Positions 1-11,526 are shown, numbered from the stretch's first letter. The stretch: 64,000 nt of DNA from Clostridioides difficile ATCC 9689 = DSM 1296 (GCF_001077535.1 NZ_CP011968.1:2728001-2792000), one strand, 5' to 3'. Numbers and translations are program-made. The notes: generated by a model from the letters alone, not told the origin.

Positions 1-1525
1 CTTTAGTACTAGCCTTTATACTGAAAAAAGCTTTTTCATCAAACATGTTGCTTATTATCTTTCTTCTTTCTTCCTTTTCATAAAAGGCTTTGTTTACGTT
101 TTCAATTAAGCTATCATCAAATATATTTTCTATATATAAGACAGGTTTTTCATATCCTTTTAATTCAACGGTAGATACTATCAAATCAACATCTTGACTT
201 ATAGCCATATCGAGATATCTAACTGGATAAACACCCACAACACTTAAATCACTTATATTCTGTTTTAGCTTTTCAGAAATAAGTTGTCCTGTTCCTATCC
301 CATAATGACAAACTATACAAATTTTCTTACTAGTATTTTTTTTCATTCTTTCATTTGAAGCAGCAAAGTGGATAGCTATATATCCAAGCTCATCTTCATC
401 AAGTTTTAAATTAAACTCAGTTTCTAGTTTATTTGATAAAAACACGGCTAAATTAAAAGCTATAGGAAACTTCTCTTTTATTTGATGAAGCAAAGGATTA
501 TTTGATTTTACATTAGCTCTAGCTCTATTTAAAAATCTCTTTATATGGTCAGAGATTGCAACCATAAACTCATCATCTTTTGTATAATCACTACCTGAAA
601 TAAGGAATATATCTTGAAGTGCACTACTTATAACACTACTTATTCGTTCCTCAATTTCACTTGTGTTTTTTCTTCCTTGTGTACCTTTATAGGCTATTAC
701 ACCAGAATAATTTGAAATATAAATTACTTCATCTTCAATAAGTTTAAATCCAATTTTATCAGATATTTCTTTCATTAGATTTTCTATAAAGTAGTAGTTA
801 TGAAATCTATAACTTGTATCCATTAAGTTTATATTGTTACTATGACCTCTCTTACTCCTAAATACAGAAACGATTATTTTTGAAAGCAAAAGATTAAAAT
901 CTTTATCTGAAATTATTGTATCTTTTTCTCTTAAGTGCTTTTCTAAAATACTTTCTATACAGTGTATATCGTTTTCACTAATGTCATCTAAAAACACCTT
1001 CACTTTACTTTTTTCATCTAATTTTATTGCATAGTCAGTAATTAATTGCCTTATATTAATTTCTTCACCATGTATATAGCTTCCATAGTAAGGTTTAGAT
1101 TTTATAACTAAGTCATACTTTTCAAGTTTTCTTTTAAGCTTACTAGACAATTTATTTATAGCGGCTATACTTAGATTTAATTCTTCTGCCATTGCTTCTA
1201 TACTCATATAATTTCTATTAATAAGCATACATATTATATTTGACATTCTTGACTCTTCAGAGTCATCTAAAAAACCATCAATATATTTATTTGCTTCTTT
1301 AATAGCTCTGGCTATATTGTTTTTAGAACCGCTTAACTTGTATCCTATACCTCTAGAAGAAGCTATTACCAAATCATACTTGCTTAAAACACTATTTAAA
1401 TCTGCTATATATCTTTTAATAGTTTTAGTAGACACATCCAATTTGATAGCTAATTCGTTTGATGTCATATATCCATCTTTATTGCTTAAACTCTTTACTA
1501 TTATTGCATGTTTCTTAGTTATCAT
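1..1525 (-). CDS. PRD-containing transcriptional regulator (MtlR/BglG type), partial
   Basis: The frame is open from an ATG at 1525 to the left edge, so the C-terminus is missing. AAGAGAAGGTGA lies just upstream of the ATG. The N-terminus has a winged helix (DVSTKTIKRYIADLN, residues ~25-45) and a second HTH near residue 100 (SIEAMAEELNLSIAAINKL). Two PRD-like regions follow; the second includes LDEDELGYIAIHFAAS. A PTS EIIB-like segment with CHYGIGTGQLIS follows, where the Cys is the usual phosphorylation site. Such proteins activate sugar PTS operons in response to phosphorylation by EI/HPr and EIIB. The operon it controls is not visible here. Confidence 0.85.
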   Translation of the reverse strand, partial: MITKKHAIIVKSLSNKDGYMTSNELAIKLDVSTKTIKRYIADLNSVLSKYDLVIASSRGIGYKLSGSKNNIARAIKEANKYIDGFLDDSEESRMSNIICMLINRNYMSIEAMAEELNLSIAAINKLSSKLKRKLEKYDLVIKSKPYYGSYIHGEEINIRQLITDYAIKLDEKSKVKVFLDDISENDIHCIESILEKHLREKDTIISDKDFNLLLSKIIVSVFRSKRGHSNNINLMDTSYRFHNYYFIENLMKEISDKIGFKLIEDEVIYISNYSGVIAYKGTQGRKNTSEIEERISSVISSALQDIFLISGSDYTKDDEFMVAISDHIKRFLNRARANVKSNNPLLHQIKEKFPIAFNLAVFLSNKLETEFNLKLDEDELGYIAIHFAASNERMKKNTSKKICIVCHYGIGTGQLISEKLKQNISDLSVVGVYPVRYLDMAISQDVDLIVSTVELKGYEKPVLYIENIFDDSLIENVNKAFYEKEERRKIISNMFDEKAFFSIKASTK

Positions 1526-1612
1526 TGTATCACCTTCTCTTTGATTTCAATTATATATCAAGTAAAATTTTAATTGTATATATAATATGTCTATATAAGG
1601 GACATTTTGTAT

Positions 1613-2974
1613 TTATATTTTATTACATAATGTAATTATTGCCTCTGCATATATACCTATTGCAGTTATAAATCTATCTAAGCTAGCAAATTCATTCGCA
1701 CTATGGACATTGCCAAAGCTACCATCAGGAAATTCACAACCAAATATTACTGAATTATTCATTTCAGAAGCATAACTTCCTGCACTAGTTACTCTAACAT
1801 CATTTTTTAAATCTCCAGAATACTTTATATATATATCATGCAAACTTCTTACAAGTTTTGAATTTCTATCTATATAATTTGCTTGCTTTAAATTTTCCCC
1901 AATAAGCTCAAATTTATTAATATTATTTTGCTCCATATACAAATTAAATTTTTTTATTATATCTTCAATGGTTAATATTTCTGGATATCTAACGCTTAAA
2001 ACTACTTCTAATTTTCCATCTACTATATTTATTATTGTTGGCACCATTGATAAAATCCCACATTTCCCCTCAATATTTAAACCAAATAAGTTTCCATTTA
2101 TATTATCTTGATTTATCAACTTATATAAATCTTTTGTCCATTTTTCATCAATATTTTCTGACAAAAGTTTAATTGTAGCTAATATAGGATTTATTGATTT
2201 TTCGGGTTTAGATGAATGACCACCTTTTCCATACACAATATAATTGCCATTATCATAATTTATCGATATATTGTTAATATCAAAACATATATTATCTTTA
2301 CCCAATTTTTCTACATTCTTTATATAAACTTTATCTGGTATTGTATTAAACTCTATTCCACCACTTATATATAAAGATTTATCGTCTATATTTGAAATTA
2401 ACTTTATTATTGCTCCACCTTTTTCTCCATTTAATACAGGAAATTTAGCATCTGGAGTAAATCCACATACACCATATGGCTCTTTGCTATAATAATGCTT
2501 TATACATTTAAATCCACTCTCTTCATTTCCCCCAGCTATTAATCTAACCTTTCTTTTTAAATTAATATCTAAATCCTTTATCATTTTTAGTGCTAAAAAA
2601 TTCACTATCATAGGCCCTTTATTATCAGATACACCTCTAGCAACTAATTTATCACCTATAATATTTAGTTTAAATGGTTCACTATCCCATCCTTCACCTG
2701 GATTTACAACATCACAATGTCCAAATATATCTACATACTCTTTACCATTTCCATATTCAATTTGAACAGCATGATTATCTATATTTTTTACTTTGAAATT
2801 GTTTTCTCTACCTAGATTTTCAAACCAGTTTAATGCATCATATACTCCTTTTCCAAAAGGCATATCTTTAGATACAGTTTTTCTATCATAAAATGAAGGT
2901 ATACTAACCCATTGCTCCAATAATTTTAAAAATTCTTTTTCATATTTTTTGCTTTCTGCCTTAAACAACTCCAT
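1613..2974 (-). CDS. M20-family Mn/Zn dipeptidase (PepV/Sapep type)
   Basis: About 453 residues. Metal-binding motifs of the M20 family are visible: FGHCDVVNPG (His and Asp ligands, near residue 85), GVSDNKGPM, and GGNEESGFKC with the Glu-Glu catalytic/ligand pair (near 150). GGHSSKP in the lid domain and a C-terminal HSANE segment carry the remaining His residues. The family cleaves unactivated dipeptides in the cytoplasm. A GTG at 2983 is also in frame, but GGAGTG overlaps it and sits correctly for the ATG at 2974, so I use 2974. The substrate is not determined. Confidence 0.9.
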   Translation of the reverse strand: MELFKAESKKYEKEFLKLLEQWVSIPSFYDRKTVSKDMPFGKGVYDALNWFENLGRENNFKVKNIDNHAVQIEYGNGKEYVDIFGHCDVVNPGEGWDSEPFKLNIIGDKLVARGVSDNKGPMIVNFLALKMIKDLDINLKRKVRLIAGGNEESGFKCIKHYYSKEPYGVCGFTPDAKFPVLNGEKGGAIIKLISNIDDKSLYISGGIEFNTIPDKVYIKNVEKLGKDNICFDINNISINYDNGNYIVYGKGGHSSKPEKSINPILATIKLLSENIDEKWTKDLYKLINQDNINGNLFGLNIEGKCGILSMVPTIINIVDGKLEVVLSVRYPEILTIEDIIKKFNLYMEQNNINKFELIGENLKQANYIDRNSKLVRSLHDIYIKYSGDLKNDVRVTSAGSYASEMNNSVIFGCEFPDGSFGNVHSANEFASLDRFITAIGIYAEAIITLCNKI

Positions 2975-3146
2975 AATTATCACTCCAATTTAGAACTTTA
3001 TATTATATATCATAGTTTATCTTATTTAATAACTCCTTATACTTTATGTCATTTCAAGGGACAAAACTTTTTTACTATTGATTTTATAATCTATTTATAT
3101 ATAATTATTTGTAGGATAAATTTAATATCATAGGAGGAACAGAATT

Positions 3147-4091
3147 ATGGAACCATTATTTTTAAAACCTATTTTTATGGATAGAATATGGGGTGGTACT
3201 GCACTTAAAGATAAATTTAATTATGAAATAGATTCGCCAACAACTGGTGAATGTTGGGCTATAAGCTCTCATAAAAATGGAGATTGCTTAATAGAAAATG
3301 GAAAATATAAAGGTAAAAAACTATCTGAATTGTGGAATAAAAATAGAGAATTATTTGGAAACACACCTGGTGATAAGTTTCCTTTACTTACAAAAATATT
3401 GGATGCAAATGATAATTTATCAGTTCAAGTTCATCCAAATGATGAATATGCTAAAAAAAATGAAAATGGAGAGTTAGGTAAGACAGAGTGTTGGTATGTA
3501 ATAGATTGTTCTGATGATGCAGAAATTATAATAGGTCATAATGCAAAATCTCATAAAGAATTTGTAAATATGGTAAATAATAATGAATGGGACAAACTAC
3601 TTAGAAAGGTTAACATAAAAAAGGGAGACTTTTTCTATGTTCCAAGTGGTACTATACATGCTATATGCAAAGGAACATTGATTTTAGAAACTCAACAAAA
3701 CTCAGATACTACTTATAGAGTCTATGATTATGATAGAACTGACAATTCAGGTAATAAGCGTGAACTTCATGTTCAAAAATCAATAGATGTTACGAATGTT
3801 CCTCATATAAATTTCGATACTGACTATAAAATCGTATCAACATCAGACTTTAAATGCACAACATTTGTGTCAAACGAATTTTTTAGTGTTTATAAATTAG
3901 ATGTTTTTGGAAAATGTAATTTTACACACAATACACCTTTTTCTTTATACAGTGTGTTGGATGGAAATGGAAAACTTATACACAATTCTGTAGAATATAA
4001 TTTAAAAAAGGGTATGCATTTTATACTACCAAACGACTTTGGAGATTTTAGTTTTGAAGGTAATTTAGAGATTATATGTTCTCACATATAG
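3147..4091 (+). CDS. manA: Mannose-6-phosphate isomerase, class I
   Basis: A 314-residue protein preceded by AGGAGGAACAG. It interconverts mannose 6-phosphate and fructose 6-phosphate in the cytoplasm. The type I PMI zinc site is recognisable in SVQVHPND (near residue 97) and GKTECWYV (Glu ligand), with the later FYVPSGTIHAI (His) and the ETQQNSDTTYRVYDYDR segment typical of the short Firmicute form. It stands alone, convergent with the kinase at 4210. No sugar PTS gene adjoins it. The PRD regulator upstream could suggest a sugar context, but this is weak. Confidence 0.95.
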   Translation: MEPLFLKPIFMDRIWGGTALKDKFNYEIDSPTTGECWAISSHKNGDCLIENGKYKGKKLSELWNKNRELFGNTPGDKFPLLTKILDANDNLSVQVHPNDEYAKKNENGELGKTECWYVIDCSDDAEIIIGHNAKSHKEFVNMVNNNEWDKLLRKVNIKKGDFFYVPSGTIHAICKGTLILETQQNSDTTYRVYDYDRTDNSGNKRELHVQKSIDVTNVPHINFDTDYKIVSTSDFKCTTFVSNEFFSVYKLDVFGKCNFTHNTPFSLYSVLDGNGKLIHNSVEYNLKKGMHFILPNDFGDFSFEGNLEIICSHI

Positions 4092-4108
4092 ATATAAAAC
4101 CTAGCTAA

Positions 4109-4149
4109 AAATAGGCTATCATAATAATTTACCTTATGATAGCCTATTT
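4109..4149. terminator. Bidirectional hairpin between convergent genes
   Basis: A perfect 16-bp inverted repeat (4109-4124 and 4134-4149, AAATAGGCTATCATAA) with a 9-nt loop separates the isomerase from the histidine kinase. The minus-strand side ends in a short T run, the plus-strand side in TTTC. Confidence 0.75.
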
Positions 4150-4209
4150 CTTACAACTTAAATATTTAAACAAATAGTATTTTTATTTTATTTTTGCTCA
4201 TAATCATTT

Positions 4210-6948
4210 TTAATAGTATATATCAGAAAATTCTATTTTTATTTTTTCTTGAATATTATATATTCTCTTATCTTCTGTGTAATGTTCACTACTAAATCCC
4301 TTCATTGGAAGTGAAATTAAGAACTCTGTGCCTTTATTCACTTCACTTACTACTTCTATATCTCCACCATGAAGACTTACTAGATTCTTAACTATAGCAA
4401 GCCCTATTCCACTTCCTTCAGTATTTCTGGATAAAGTCTTATCAACTTGTGAAAATTCTTCAAAAATCAATTCTAATTTATCTTGTGGTATTCCAACTCC
4501 AGTGTCTTTTACACTTATGATTACTTTATCTATTTTATAATGAATACTTACATATATCCAGCCTCCATTATCAGTAAACTTAATACAGTTTGACAATAGA
4601 TTCAACATAATTCTCTCAATTTCAACCTTGTCTATATAAACATTAATTTCTTCAAGGTCTGTATCAAAAAGAATTTTTATGTCTTTTCTAAGTGCATACT
4701 CTTCTATATTCATAAATAAGTCTTCTATTACAGATACAATATTGTATTTCGCAAGTTTTAGTGTATAGAACCCAGACTCCATCTTTGTTAAATCTATAAT
4801 GTTATTTATTAATCTTTGAAGCCTATAAGAACTTTGTCTAACTAAATCCACATGAGATTTAATATTGTTATTGTAATCTTTTATCTTTTCATTTCTATAG
4901 AAAGAATCTACCAGTTGATTTGAACTAGATATAACATTTAGTGGAGTTTTTAATTCATGAGACATATTTGCAAAAAACTCCGTTTTGATTTTATCTGTTT
5001 TAAATCTTTCAAGCAGTTCTTTTTCTGCTTGCTCGGAATATTTCTTATGTACTAAATCTTTTATAATAAGCATTATGTATCTAGTATTGTATATAGCAAA
5101 AGGTAATGCACTTAATTCTACTTCTACTATATCATCATAACTATTTATCAATTCATATTCCAGTAAAAGTATACTTCTATTTTCATTTAAAACTTTAGCC
5201 ATATTATCCGTAAATTTCATTTTTTCTTCAGTATTCGCATTCATTAATAGTTTAATATTAGAATCTTTTATATCATCTATGTTTGTAAAAGCTAGCATAT
5301 CTAAAAACGACTTATTTGCATAGTTTATACTTAAATCTTCTTTTAATAAGCATATGCCATCAGGTAATATATCTATAAATCTTGAATATGATGATTGACT
5401 TTCCTCAAGTTTTATTTGAGATATTTTTCGAGAGGTTGTATCACGTATTACAATAATAGTTTTATTAGTACCAGCATTAGTATACTGAGAAAAACTCATC
5501 TCTACATACTTTACTTCACCATCTATTACATATCTTTTTTCTATACTTTCTTCACTTTTACATACTAATGAAAAATCAATACTCTCTAAATTATTTTTAA
5601 AAATTTCCCTACATGCATTATTAACATATATTTTGTTATTACCTTCAAGCACTACTATGCCATCTCCAATACTTTCTAAAAAATCTTTACTTCTCTTATT
5701 TGCTTCAATAAGTTTGCGTTCGTACTCCTTTTTCTTAGTCTTATCTTCTAGTACACACAATACTCCTTCTGTTTGTGAAGCAATAATTAAAGGTGCAAAT
5801 ATAGCTTGATAAACTTTATTATCGCTTGTACTAATAAGTTTCTCTGCATTCTTCTCATGAACAAACACATAATGAATGCTTTCTATCAAATCATTGAAGT
5901 TTTTTATTTTATCAGTCAATTTATCTTGTTCTTTATAGTCTCCAAAAGTATTTCTAAAGCTCTTATTTGCATATGTAATTTCTCCATCTTTGCTAAATAC
6001 TACTATGCTATTTACTGCTACATCTAATGTAGATTGTAGCCTAGATTCTCTTTTCATAAGTATTCCCTTAAGTTCCTCTATCTTTTCTGTCTCATAGATT
6101 AATTTTTTATTCTTTTCTTTTAAACTTTCCGTTTTTTTTGTTAATTCTTCATTCGTATCATGCAATTCCAGTGCTGTTTTCTTAATATTCTTAGATACTA
6201 TGTAATTATATAAATAATATAAGGCTACATTTATTATTATCTGGGATAATATCCTCTCTACATTTCTATTATCAATAACTATATGCAATAGATTTGGAAC
6301 TCTTGATAAGATTATTATTACTATTATTCTGTTAAAAATCTTTTTTTCATCATATTCCCATTTGCCTTTATTTGAACTTGAATTTAATTCAATTCCACTA
6401 ACAATAGAAATAATTATTATGAATATAGATATTATAACTCCTAAAGCATATTGTGATTTACCATTTCCCAGATAGTCACAAATTCCTGATATTATGAATA
6501 AAGATGTTATTGTTAATGTAGCAGTTGCTATAAATAAAATTACACTTGAATAAATTTGTTTGTTATCCTTAACAAATTTAAAACTTAAGTATACACCCAG
6601 TATAGGAAATAAATCTGTTATTGCTGATATTGTGATGTTAATCTCCATTATAGACTTAGTTTTAATCCCCAAGGAATTAAATAAATATATACACTCCAAT
6701 ACTCCAGTAGCTATAAAAATTAATCCTAAAAATGTAGAAAATGAATCTACTTTAAATTTTGTAGTATTAAATATAATTACTCCTGTAGCTACTAAAAATA
6801 TCGTATATATGGCATGTAATAAAGTTTCATATTTCTCTATATCTTTTATAATAAATAATAAAAGTACTGAGCCCATTATTATAAATAAAAGGCTCATGTC
6901 TTCTCTTTCTTTTATATCTGGTTTTACATCAGGTATTATATTCTTCAA
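4210..6948 (-). CDS. Membrane PAS-domain sensor histidine kinase
   Basis: 912 residues. The first ~250 residues hold about seven hydrophobic segments (MASE-like sensor region). A charged coiled coil (~255-305) and three PAS-like repeats (~305-650) follow, including DGEITYANKSF and LPDGICLLKED. The HisKA domain carries FFANMSHELKTPLNV with the phosphorylated His. The ATPase domain has LLSNCIKFTD, DTGVGIP and GSGIGLAI. No receiver domain and no adjacent response-regulator gene exist, so it is an orphan kinase. The start is probably TTG at 6948, behind AGAGGAAG. In Clostridia such orphan kinases often feed Spo0A, but nothing here shows it. Confidence 0.85.
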   Translation of the reverse strand: MKNIIPDVKPDIKEREDMSLLFIIMGSVLLLFIIKDIEKYETLLHAIYTIFLVATGVIIFNTTKFKVDSFSTFLGLIFIATGVLECIYLFNSLGIKTKSIMEINITISAITDLFPILGVYLSFKFVKDNKQIYSSVILFIATATLTITSLFIISGICDYLGNGKSQYALGVIISIFIIIISIVSGIELNSSSNKGKWEYDEKKIFNRIIVIIILSRVPNLLHIVIDNRNVERILSQIIINVALYYLYNYIVSKNIKKTALELHDTNEELTKKTESLKEKNKKLIYETEKIEELKGILMKRESRLQSTLDVAVNSIVVFSKDGEITYANKSFRNTFGDYKEQDKLTDKIKNFNDLIESIHYVFVHEKNAEKLISTSDNKVYQAIFAPLIIASQTEGVLCVLEDKTKKKEYERKLIEANKRSKDFLESIGDGIVVLEGNNKIYVNNACREIFKNNLESIDFSLVCKSEESIEKRYVIDGEVKYVEMSFSQYTNAGTNKTIIVIRDTTSRKISQIKLEESQSSYSRFIDILPDGICLLKEDLSINYANKSFLDMLAFTNIDDIKDSNIKLLMNANTEEKMKFTDNMAKVLNENRSILLLEYELINSYDDIVEVELSALPFAIYNTRYIMLIIKDLVHKKYSEQAEKELLERFKTDKIKTEFFANMSHELKTPLNVISSSNQLVDSFYRNEKIKDYNNNIKSHVDLVRQSSYRLQRLINNIIDLTKMESGFYTLKLAKYNIVSVIEDLFMNIEEYALRKDIKILFDTDLEEINVYIDKVEIERIMLNLLSNCIKFTDNGGWIYVSIHYKIDKVIISVKDTGVGIPQDKLELIFEEFSQVDKTLSRNTEGSGIGLAIVKNLVSLHGGDIEVVSEVNKGTEFLISLPMKGFSSEHYTEDKRIYNIQEKIKIEFSDIYY

Positions 6949-7052
6949 TACTTTACACTTCCTCTTAATTAATATTTTATACTAATTAATTATACGATAC
7001 TCGACATTATAATTCCTTCTTTATACCTTAAAGCAAAAACAGACATTTTCTG

Positions 7053-8936
7053 CTAAAACAAAATTCTTTTGTTTTCTACTCTTTTAGTTATTTTGTTTCT
7101 ATCGAAGTTTTCCAATATAATCATGCAATTCTTTCTGCTAGAATCAATCAAATCTCTGTATTCTCCTAATGTTATTTCTTTATTTTCTTTTATATAATTT
7201 ATCAAAATGTTCTTTGCATTTTCATAAATATCTTTGTCCATTATATACAAATCATCTAATTTCTCTACTTTATTACCTATCATTGACTCCAATACTTCAG
7301 CATAGTTATGATTTCCTTCAGAAACTTCATCTATTGTCAGTATAGAAGAAACTCCACATGATTTTAATCTTTTTTCTATTTTTTTTGCTATTTCTTTTTG
7401 CTTATCATTTAAAATAACCTCAAAATCTAATAGAGATACTATATTATTTTCTATTTTTATAGCATTTTCTGTAGACAATTTTTCTAATAAAATATCCATC
7501 TCCCTAGTCTTAAAATTACTCTCTATCTTAGACCTTACTTCTTCTTTTAGTATCCCTTTTCTAAGCCTATACTTCTTATGGTACTCACTTAAAAGCTTTA
7601 TTGTATTTTCTTTTAATTTATTGTATTGATTTATATGCATATACATATTTCCTATAATAAATACTTTATCTTCTGATATAAGTGTTTCAAGCGCTCTTTT
7701 TACATCTTCTTCATGAGCACCACTATAGCTCATTATTTCTTTTATATTTGGATAATTTTTTAAATTCCTTTTTAAGTACTCTTCTATTATATCTTTTAGT
7801 TCGCCTTTTTCTTTTATTTTTAATGCTTCTATAACTTTTTCATCAAATTTCTTATGTTTTTTAGGAGATGGGTCAATTATTACACCTCCACCTATAGTTT
7901 CCATTGGAGAATAACGTCTCACTACAAACGTATCACCTTTCTTAGATACTATGCTTTCTTCAAGTCTCAACTGAACATAGCCACTTTCTCCACTTTCAAT
8001 TAATTCCTTATCTAGTGGAACTGCTCTACAAAGTATCTCTCTAGTTCCATGATACAATCTTAATCTATCCCAGTGCTTTAATCCTTTATCTAAATGATTT
8101 ACCAATGATAATTTTACATCTAACATCATTGATTCCTCCAATGAGTTTGGTGCAGCTAAAACATCTCCTCTTTTTATATCATCCACTTTTACATTTGATA
8201 TATTGATTGCTGTTCTTTGACCTGCATAAGCTGTATCTTTATTTTCTCCATGAACTTGTATACTTCTTATTTTTGTTTTTAATACCTGTGGATATATAAC
8301 CAAATCATCTTCTATACTTATCTTTCCTTCTATTAAAGTGCCTGTTATTACAGTACCAAACCCTTTTATTGAAAATACTCTGTCTATATTAAGTCTTGCT
8401 GGAGAATTTTCATTTTTATCTTCTATATCATCACTCATTTTATCTATTTTTTCAATAAGAGTGTCTATACCTCTTTTAGATATAGAATCAACTTCAATTA
8501 TTTCAGCATCTTCAAGAAAAGTTCCTTTTATTTTTTCACAAATATCTTCTTTTGCTAGCTCTCTAAATTCATCATCTACAGTATCAGACTTAGTTAGAAC
8601 CACTATTCCATTTTTGATATTTAAAAAGCTTAGAATATCTAAATGCTCAACTGTCTGTGGCATAACTCCTTCATCTGCTGCTACAACAAGTAAAACTATA
8701 TCAATTCCTGATGCTCCAGCTAACATGTTTTTTATAAATTTTTCGTGTCCTGGGACATCAACAATTCCAGCTCTTCTATTGTTTGGTAAATCAAAATAAG
8801 TAAATCCTAAGTTTATTGAAATACCTCTCTTTTTTTCTTCATCTAATGTATCAGTCTCTCTTCCAGTCAATGCTTTTATAAGAGTAGTTTTTCCGTGGTC
8901 AATATGACCTGCTGTTCCAATTACTACATTTTTCAT
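7053..8936 (-). CDS. selB: Selenocysteine-specific elongation factor SelB
   Basis: 627 residues. It delivers selenocysteinyl-tRNA to the ribosome at UGA codons marked by a SECIS hairpin. The N-terminal GTPase shows G1 ([11 protein letters not shown]), switch ([10 protein letters not shown]), G3 (DVPGHE) and G4 (TKSD). Beta-barrel domains follow to ~residue 340, and the C-terminal ~270 residues contain winged-helix repeats that bind the mRNA hairpin. GAGGGGGC lies before the ATG. It is the last gene of the selD-selA-selB cluster, 113 nt after selA. Confidence 0.97.
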   Translation of the reverse strand: MKNVVIGTAGHIDHGKTTLIKALTGRETDTLDEEKKRGISINLGFTYFDLPNNRRAGIVDVPGHEKFIKNMLAGASGIDIVLLVVAADEGVMPQTVEHLDILSFLNIKNGIVVLTKSDTVDDEFRELAKEDICEKIKGTFLEDAEIIEVDSISKRGIDTLIEKIDKMSDDIEDKNENSPARLNIDRVFSIKGFGTVITGTLIEGKISIEDDLVIYPQVLKTKIRSIQVHGENKDTAYAGQRTAINISNVKVDDIKRGDVLAAPNSLEESMMLDVKLSLVNHLDKGLKHWDRLRLYHGTREILCRAVPLDKELIESGESGYVQLRLEESIVSKKGDTFVVRRYSPMETIGGGVIIDPSPKKHKKFDEKVIEALKIKEKGELKDIIEEYLKRNLKNYPNIKEIMSYSGAHEEDVKRALETLISEDKVFIIGNMYMHINQYNKLKENTIKLLSEYHKKYRLRKGILKEEVRSKIESNFKTREMDILLEKLSTENAIKIENNIVSLLDFEVILNDKQKEIAKKIEKRLKSCGVSSILTIDEVSEGNHNYAEVLESMIGNKVEKLDDLYIMDKDIYENAKNILINYIKENKEITLGEYRDLIDSSRKNCMIILENFDRNKITKRVENKRILF

Positions 8937-9049
8937 TTTTTGCCCCCTCTAAACCTGCTATGACTAAAGTCACAAGTGTGTGTAGCTATTTTTTAATTAA
9001 AACTTCATACTTATACTTCTAAATTTAATATTTATTAACTCAAATTTAT

Positions 9050-10462
9050 TTAATTAAATGCTTTTCTCAATTCCTCAACTATTACATCAAATTCATCATC
9101 AAATATAGTTCTTACATCTAGTACATATTTATTATCATACACTCTGGCTATTATATGTGCTTCACTAAGTCTTAGTTTTTTTTCTAAAGATGAAACATTC
9201 ATATGTTCAGGAGTTATTGATATTACCTTTGTACTTATAGTTTCAAGAGGCATAGACCCTCCTCCCACCTGTGAAAATCCATCTTCTATATTTATGTTTG
9301 CATTTAAGTTTAAAGCAGTTATTTTTTCAAATAGTTTATTTGCTTTTACTTCTAATTCTTCAATTTTATATGTCAACATTTTTAAAGTAGGTATATTTTC
9401 TATAGCTTTTGTCTCATCTAAATACATTCTCAATGTTGCTTCAAGAGCACATATTGTAAGCTTATCAACTCTAAGTGCTCTAGTAAGTTGATTTTTCTTC
9501 ATTTTTTCTATATACTCTTTTTTCCCAACTATAATACCTGCTTGTGGACCTCCAAGCATCTTATCTCCACTAAAAGTTACTACATCTGCACCTTGTCGAA
9601 TAGAATCCAATACAGTTGGTTCATAAGATAAACCATATTTTGATAAATCTATAAAAACTCCACTTCCTAAGTCTTCTATTACAGGTAGTTTATATTTTTT
9701 ACCTAAATTAACCAATTCTTCTATAGAAACACTCTCTGTGAATCCCATTATTCTATAATTACTTGTATGAACCTTCATCAATACATTTGTATCTTCTGTA
9801 ATGGCCTCCTTGTAATCTTTCAAATGAGTTTTATTAGTTGAACCAACTTCAACTAATTCTGCACCACTAAGAGCCATTATACTTGGAATCCTAAATGAAC
9901 CACCTACTTCAACTAATTCTCCACGAGATACAATTGCTTCTCCTCCTTTAGCCATTGTGCTAAGTACAAGAAGTACTGCCGCTGCATTATTATTTACAAC
10001 TAGTACATCTTCTGCTCCAGTAAGTCTTTTTATTGTACTAGTTAAATGAGAGTATCTTGAACCTCTTTCTCCATTATCCAAATCGTATTCTAAGTTTGAA
10101 TACCTTGAAGCAGCACACCATAATTCATCTTTTATATCTTCACTAAGTAAAGACCTTCCTAAATTTGTATGAATAACTGTACCAGTTGCATTTATAACTT
10201 TTTTTAAAGATAATGAGTAATTTAACTTAACTCTCTCTATTGCAGATTCTATTATTTCACCAAACTCTATTGTTACAGAGTTTGATGCATCTTCTTTTAA
10301 TCTTAATATAAATTGTCTTTTTAAATCTATTACTTCTCTCACAGATTCTAAAACTAAACTTCTAGGATATTCATTTATTATTTCTACAATTCTATTATCA
10401 CTTAATACTTCATCAACTGAAGGCAACATTGCAAACAATTCTCTTTTGCTCAAAACAATCAC
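9050..10462 (-). CDS. selA: L-seryl-tRNA(Sec) selenium transferase SelA
   Basis: A 470-residue PLP enzyme converting seryl-tRNA(Sec) to selenocysteinyl-tRNA(Sec) with selenophosphate. It shows [16 protein letters not shown] and the PLP-lysine region [12 protein letters not shown] (near residue 300). The given start is GTG at 10462; a TTG at 10453 (giving MSKRELF, a more typical SelA beginning) is equally possible. It begins 17 nt after the selD stop, consistent with an operon. Confidence 0.96.
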   Translation of the reverse strand: MIVLSKRELFAMLPSVDEVLSDNRIVEIINEYPRSLVLESVREVIDLKRQFILRLKEDASNSVTIEFGEIIESAIERVKLNYSLSLKKVINATGTVIHTNLGRSLLSEDIKDELWCAASRYSNLEYDLDNGERGSRYSHLTSTIKRLTGAEDVLVVNNNAAAVLLVLSTMAKGGEAIVSRGELVEVGGSFRIPSIMALSGAELVEVGSTNKTHLKDYKEAITEDTNVLMKVHTSNYRIMGFTESVSIEELVNLGKKYKLPVIEDLGSGVFIDLSKYGLSYEPTVLDSIRQGADVVTFSGDKMLGGPQAGIIVGKKEYIEKMKKNQLTRALRVDKLTICALEATLRMYLDETKAIENIPTLKMLTYKIEELEVKANKLFEKITALNLNANINIEDGFSQVGGGSMPLETISTKVISITPEHMNVSSLEKKLRLSEAHIIARVYDNKYVLDVRTIFDDEFDVIVEELRKAFN

Positions 10463-10479
10463 TCTTTCTCTATAATATT

Positions 10480-11526
10480 TTATAAAACTGTAATATATTT
10501 TTCCCCTTTTGGAACTACAGAACCTATAATTTTAGCTTCTATTGCTCCATTTAATTTCATATCTTTTACAAGTTCCTCTGCAAGTTCTTCTTTTACTGAA
10601 ATTAACAACCCTCCTGATGTTTGTGGGTCGTATAAAATATCTTGAACTGCAACTTCTATATTTCCTACAACTTCTACATCTTTAGATACATAATGCATAT
10701 TTTTATACATACCAGCAGGTATAATTCCCATTTGTGCCATTTCTATTGCACCTTCAATAATTGGTACATGTTTTGATTCAATTTCAATACTTACTTCAGA
10801 AGCTTTGGCCATTTCTAAAGTATGACCAAGTAGACCAAAACCAGTTATATCTGTAACCGAATTTACATCAAATTTCTCAAAACTCATTGCTGCATATTTA
10901 TTTAAATGTATCATTATTTCTATTACTTTATCTGCTATATGTTGTTCTACCATACCTTCTTTCATGGCTGTATTTAATACACCCACTCCAATTGGTTTTG
11001 TTATAATTAACTTATCACCAGGTTTTGCAGTAGCATTTGATAAAACTTTATTTGGACTTACAATCCCAGAAACTGAAAGACCATATTTAGGCTCTTTGTC
11101 ATCTACAGTATGCCCTCCAACCAAAAGTGCTCCACTTTCTTTCACTTTATCAAACCCACCTTTTAATATTTCTGCAAGTACATCCATATCATGGCATGAT
11201 GGAAAACAAACAATATTCATAGCAACCAAAGGTTTGCCTCCCATAGCATATACATCTGATAGTGAATTTGATGCAGCAATTTGACCAAATACGTATGGGT
11301 CATCTACCATTGGTGTAAAGAAGTCTAAAGTTTGGATAAGTGCCATATCATCATTTAATTTATAAACTGCAGCATCATCTGCTGTATCTAGTCCTACTAA
11401 TAAATTTTCTATATTATCATTTTTAGGCAATTGAGATAAAACTGATGCCAGAACCTCTGGCCCTATTTTAGCGGCTCAACCACCTGCTGTTGTCATCTCT
11501 GTAAGTTTTTTTTGTTCTTTTTTCAT
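10480..11526 (-). CDS. selD: Selenide, water dikinase SelD, itself a selenoprotein (UGA codon 17)
   Basis: 348 residues if the in-frame UGA at 11478-11476 is read as selenocysteine. The ATG at 11526 is preceded by AAAGGAGGC. The N-terminus is [16 protein letters not shown], then Sec, then AAKIGPEVL, matching the SelD active-site motif where Cys or Sec occupies this position. Downstream are [21 protein letters not shown] and [10 protein letters not shown], the ATP-binding features of the family. The enzyme makes selenophosphate from selenide and ATP. A conventional gene caller would begin the gene after the UGA, near 11430, and lose the catalytic residue. First gene of the sel operon. Confidence 0.96.
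11448..11476 (-). promoter_or_regulatory. Bacterial SECIS element of selD
   Basis: The first 15 nt after the UGA (11475-11461) are followed by CCAGA-GGT-TCTGG (11460-11448), a 5-bp stem with a GGU apical loop. The spacing and G-containing loop match bacterial SECIS hairpins bound by SelB, which lie inside the coding region just after UGA. Confidence 0.85.

Noticed and set aside
5806-6985. Plus-strand ORFs opposite the large histidine kinase
   Set aside because: They lie antisense to a well-supported kinase gene, have no ribosome sites and no family likeness.
8937-9049. A tRNA-Sec gene in the gap between selA and selB
   Set aside because: The gap has no CCA-ending cloverleaf and is too AT-rich for the ~95-nt tRNA-Sec. 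It must lie elsewhere.
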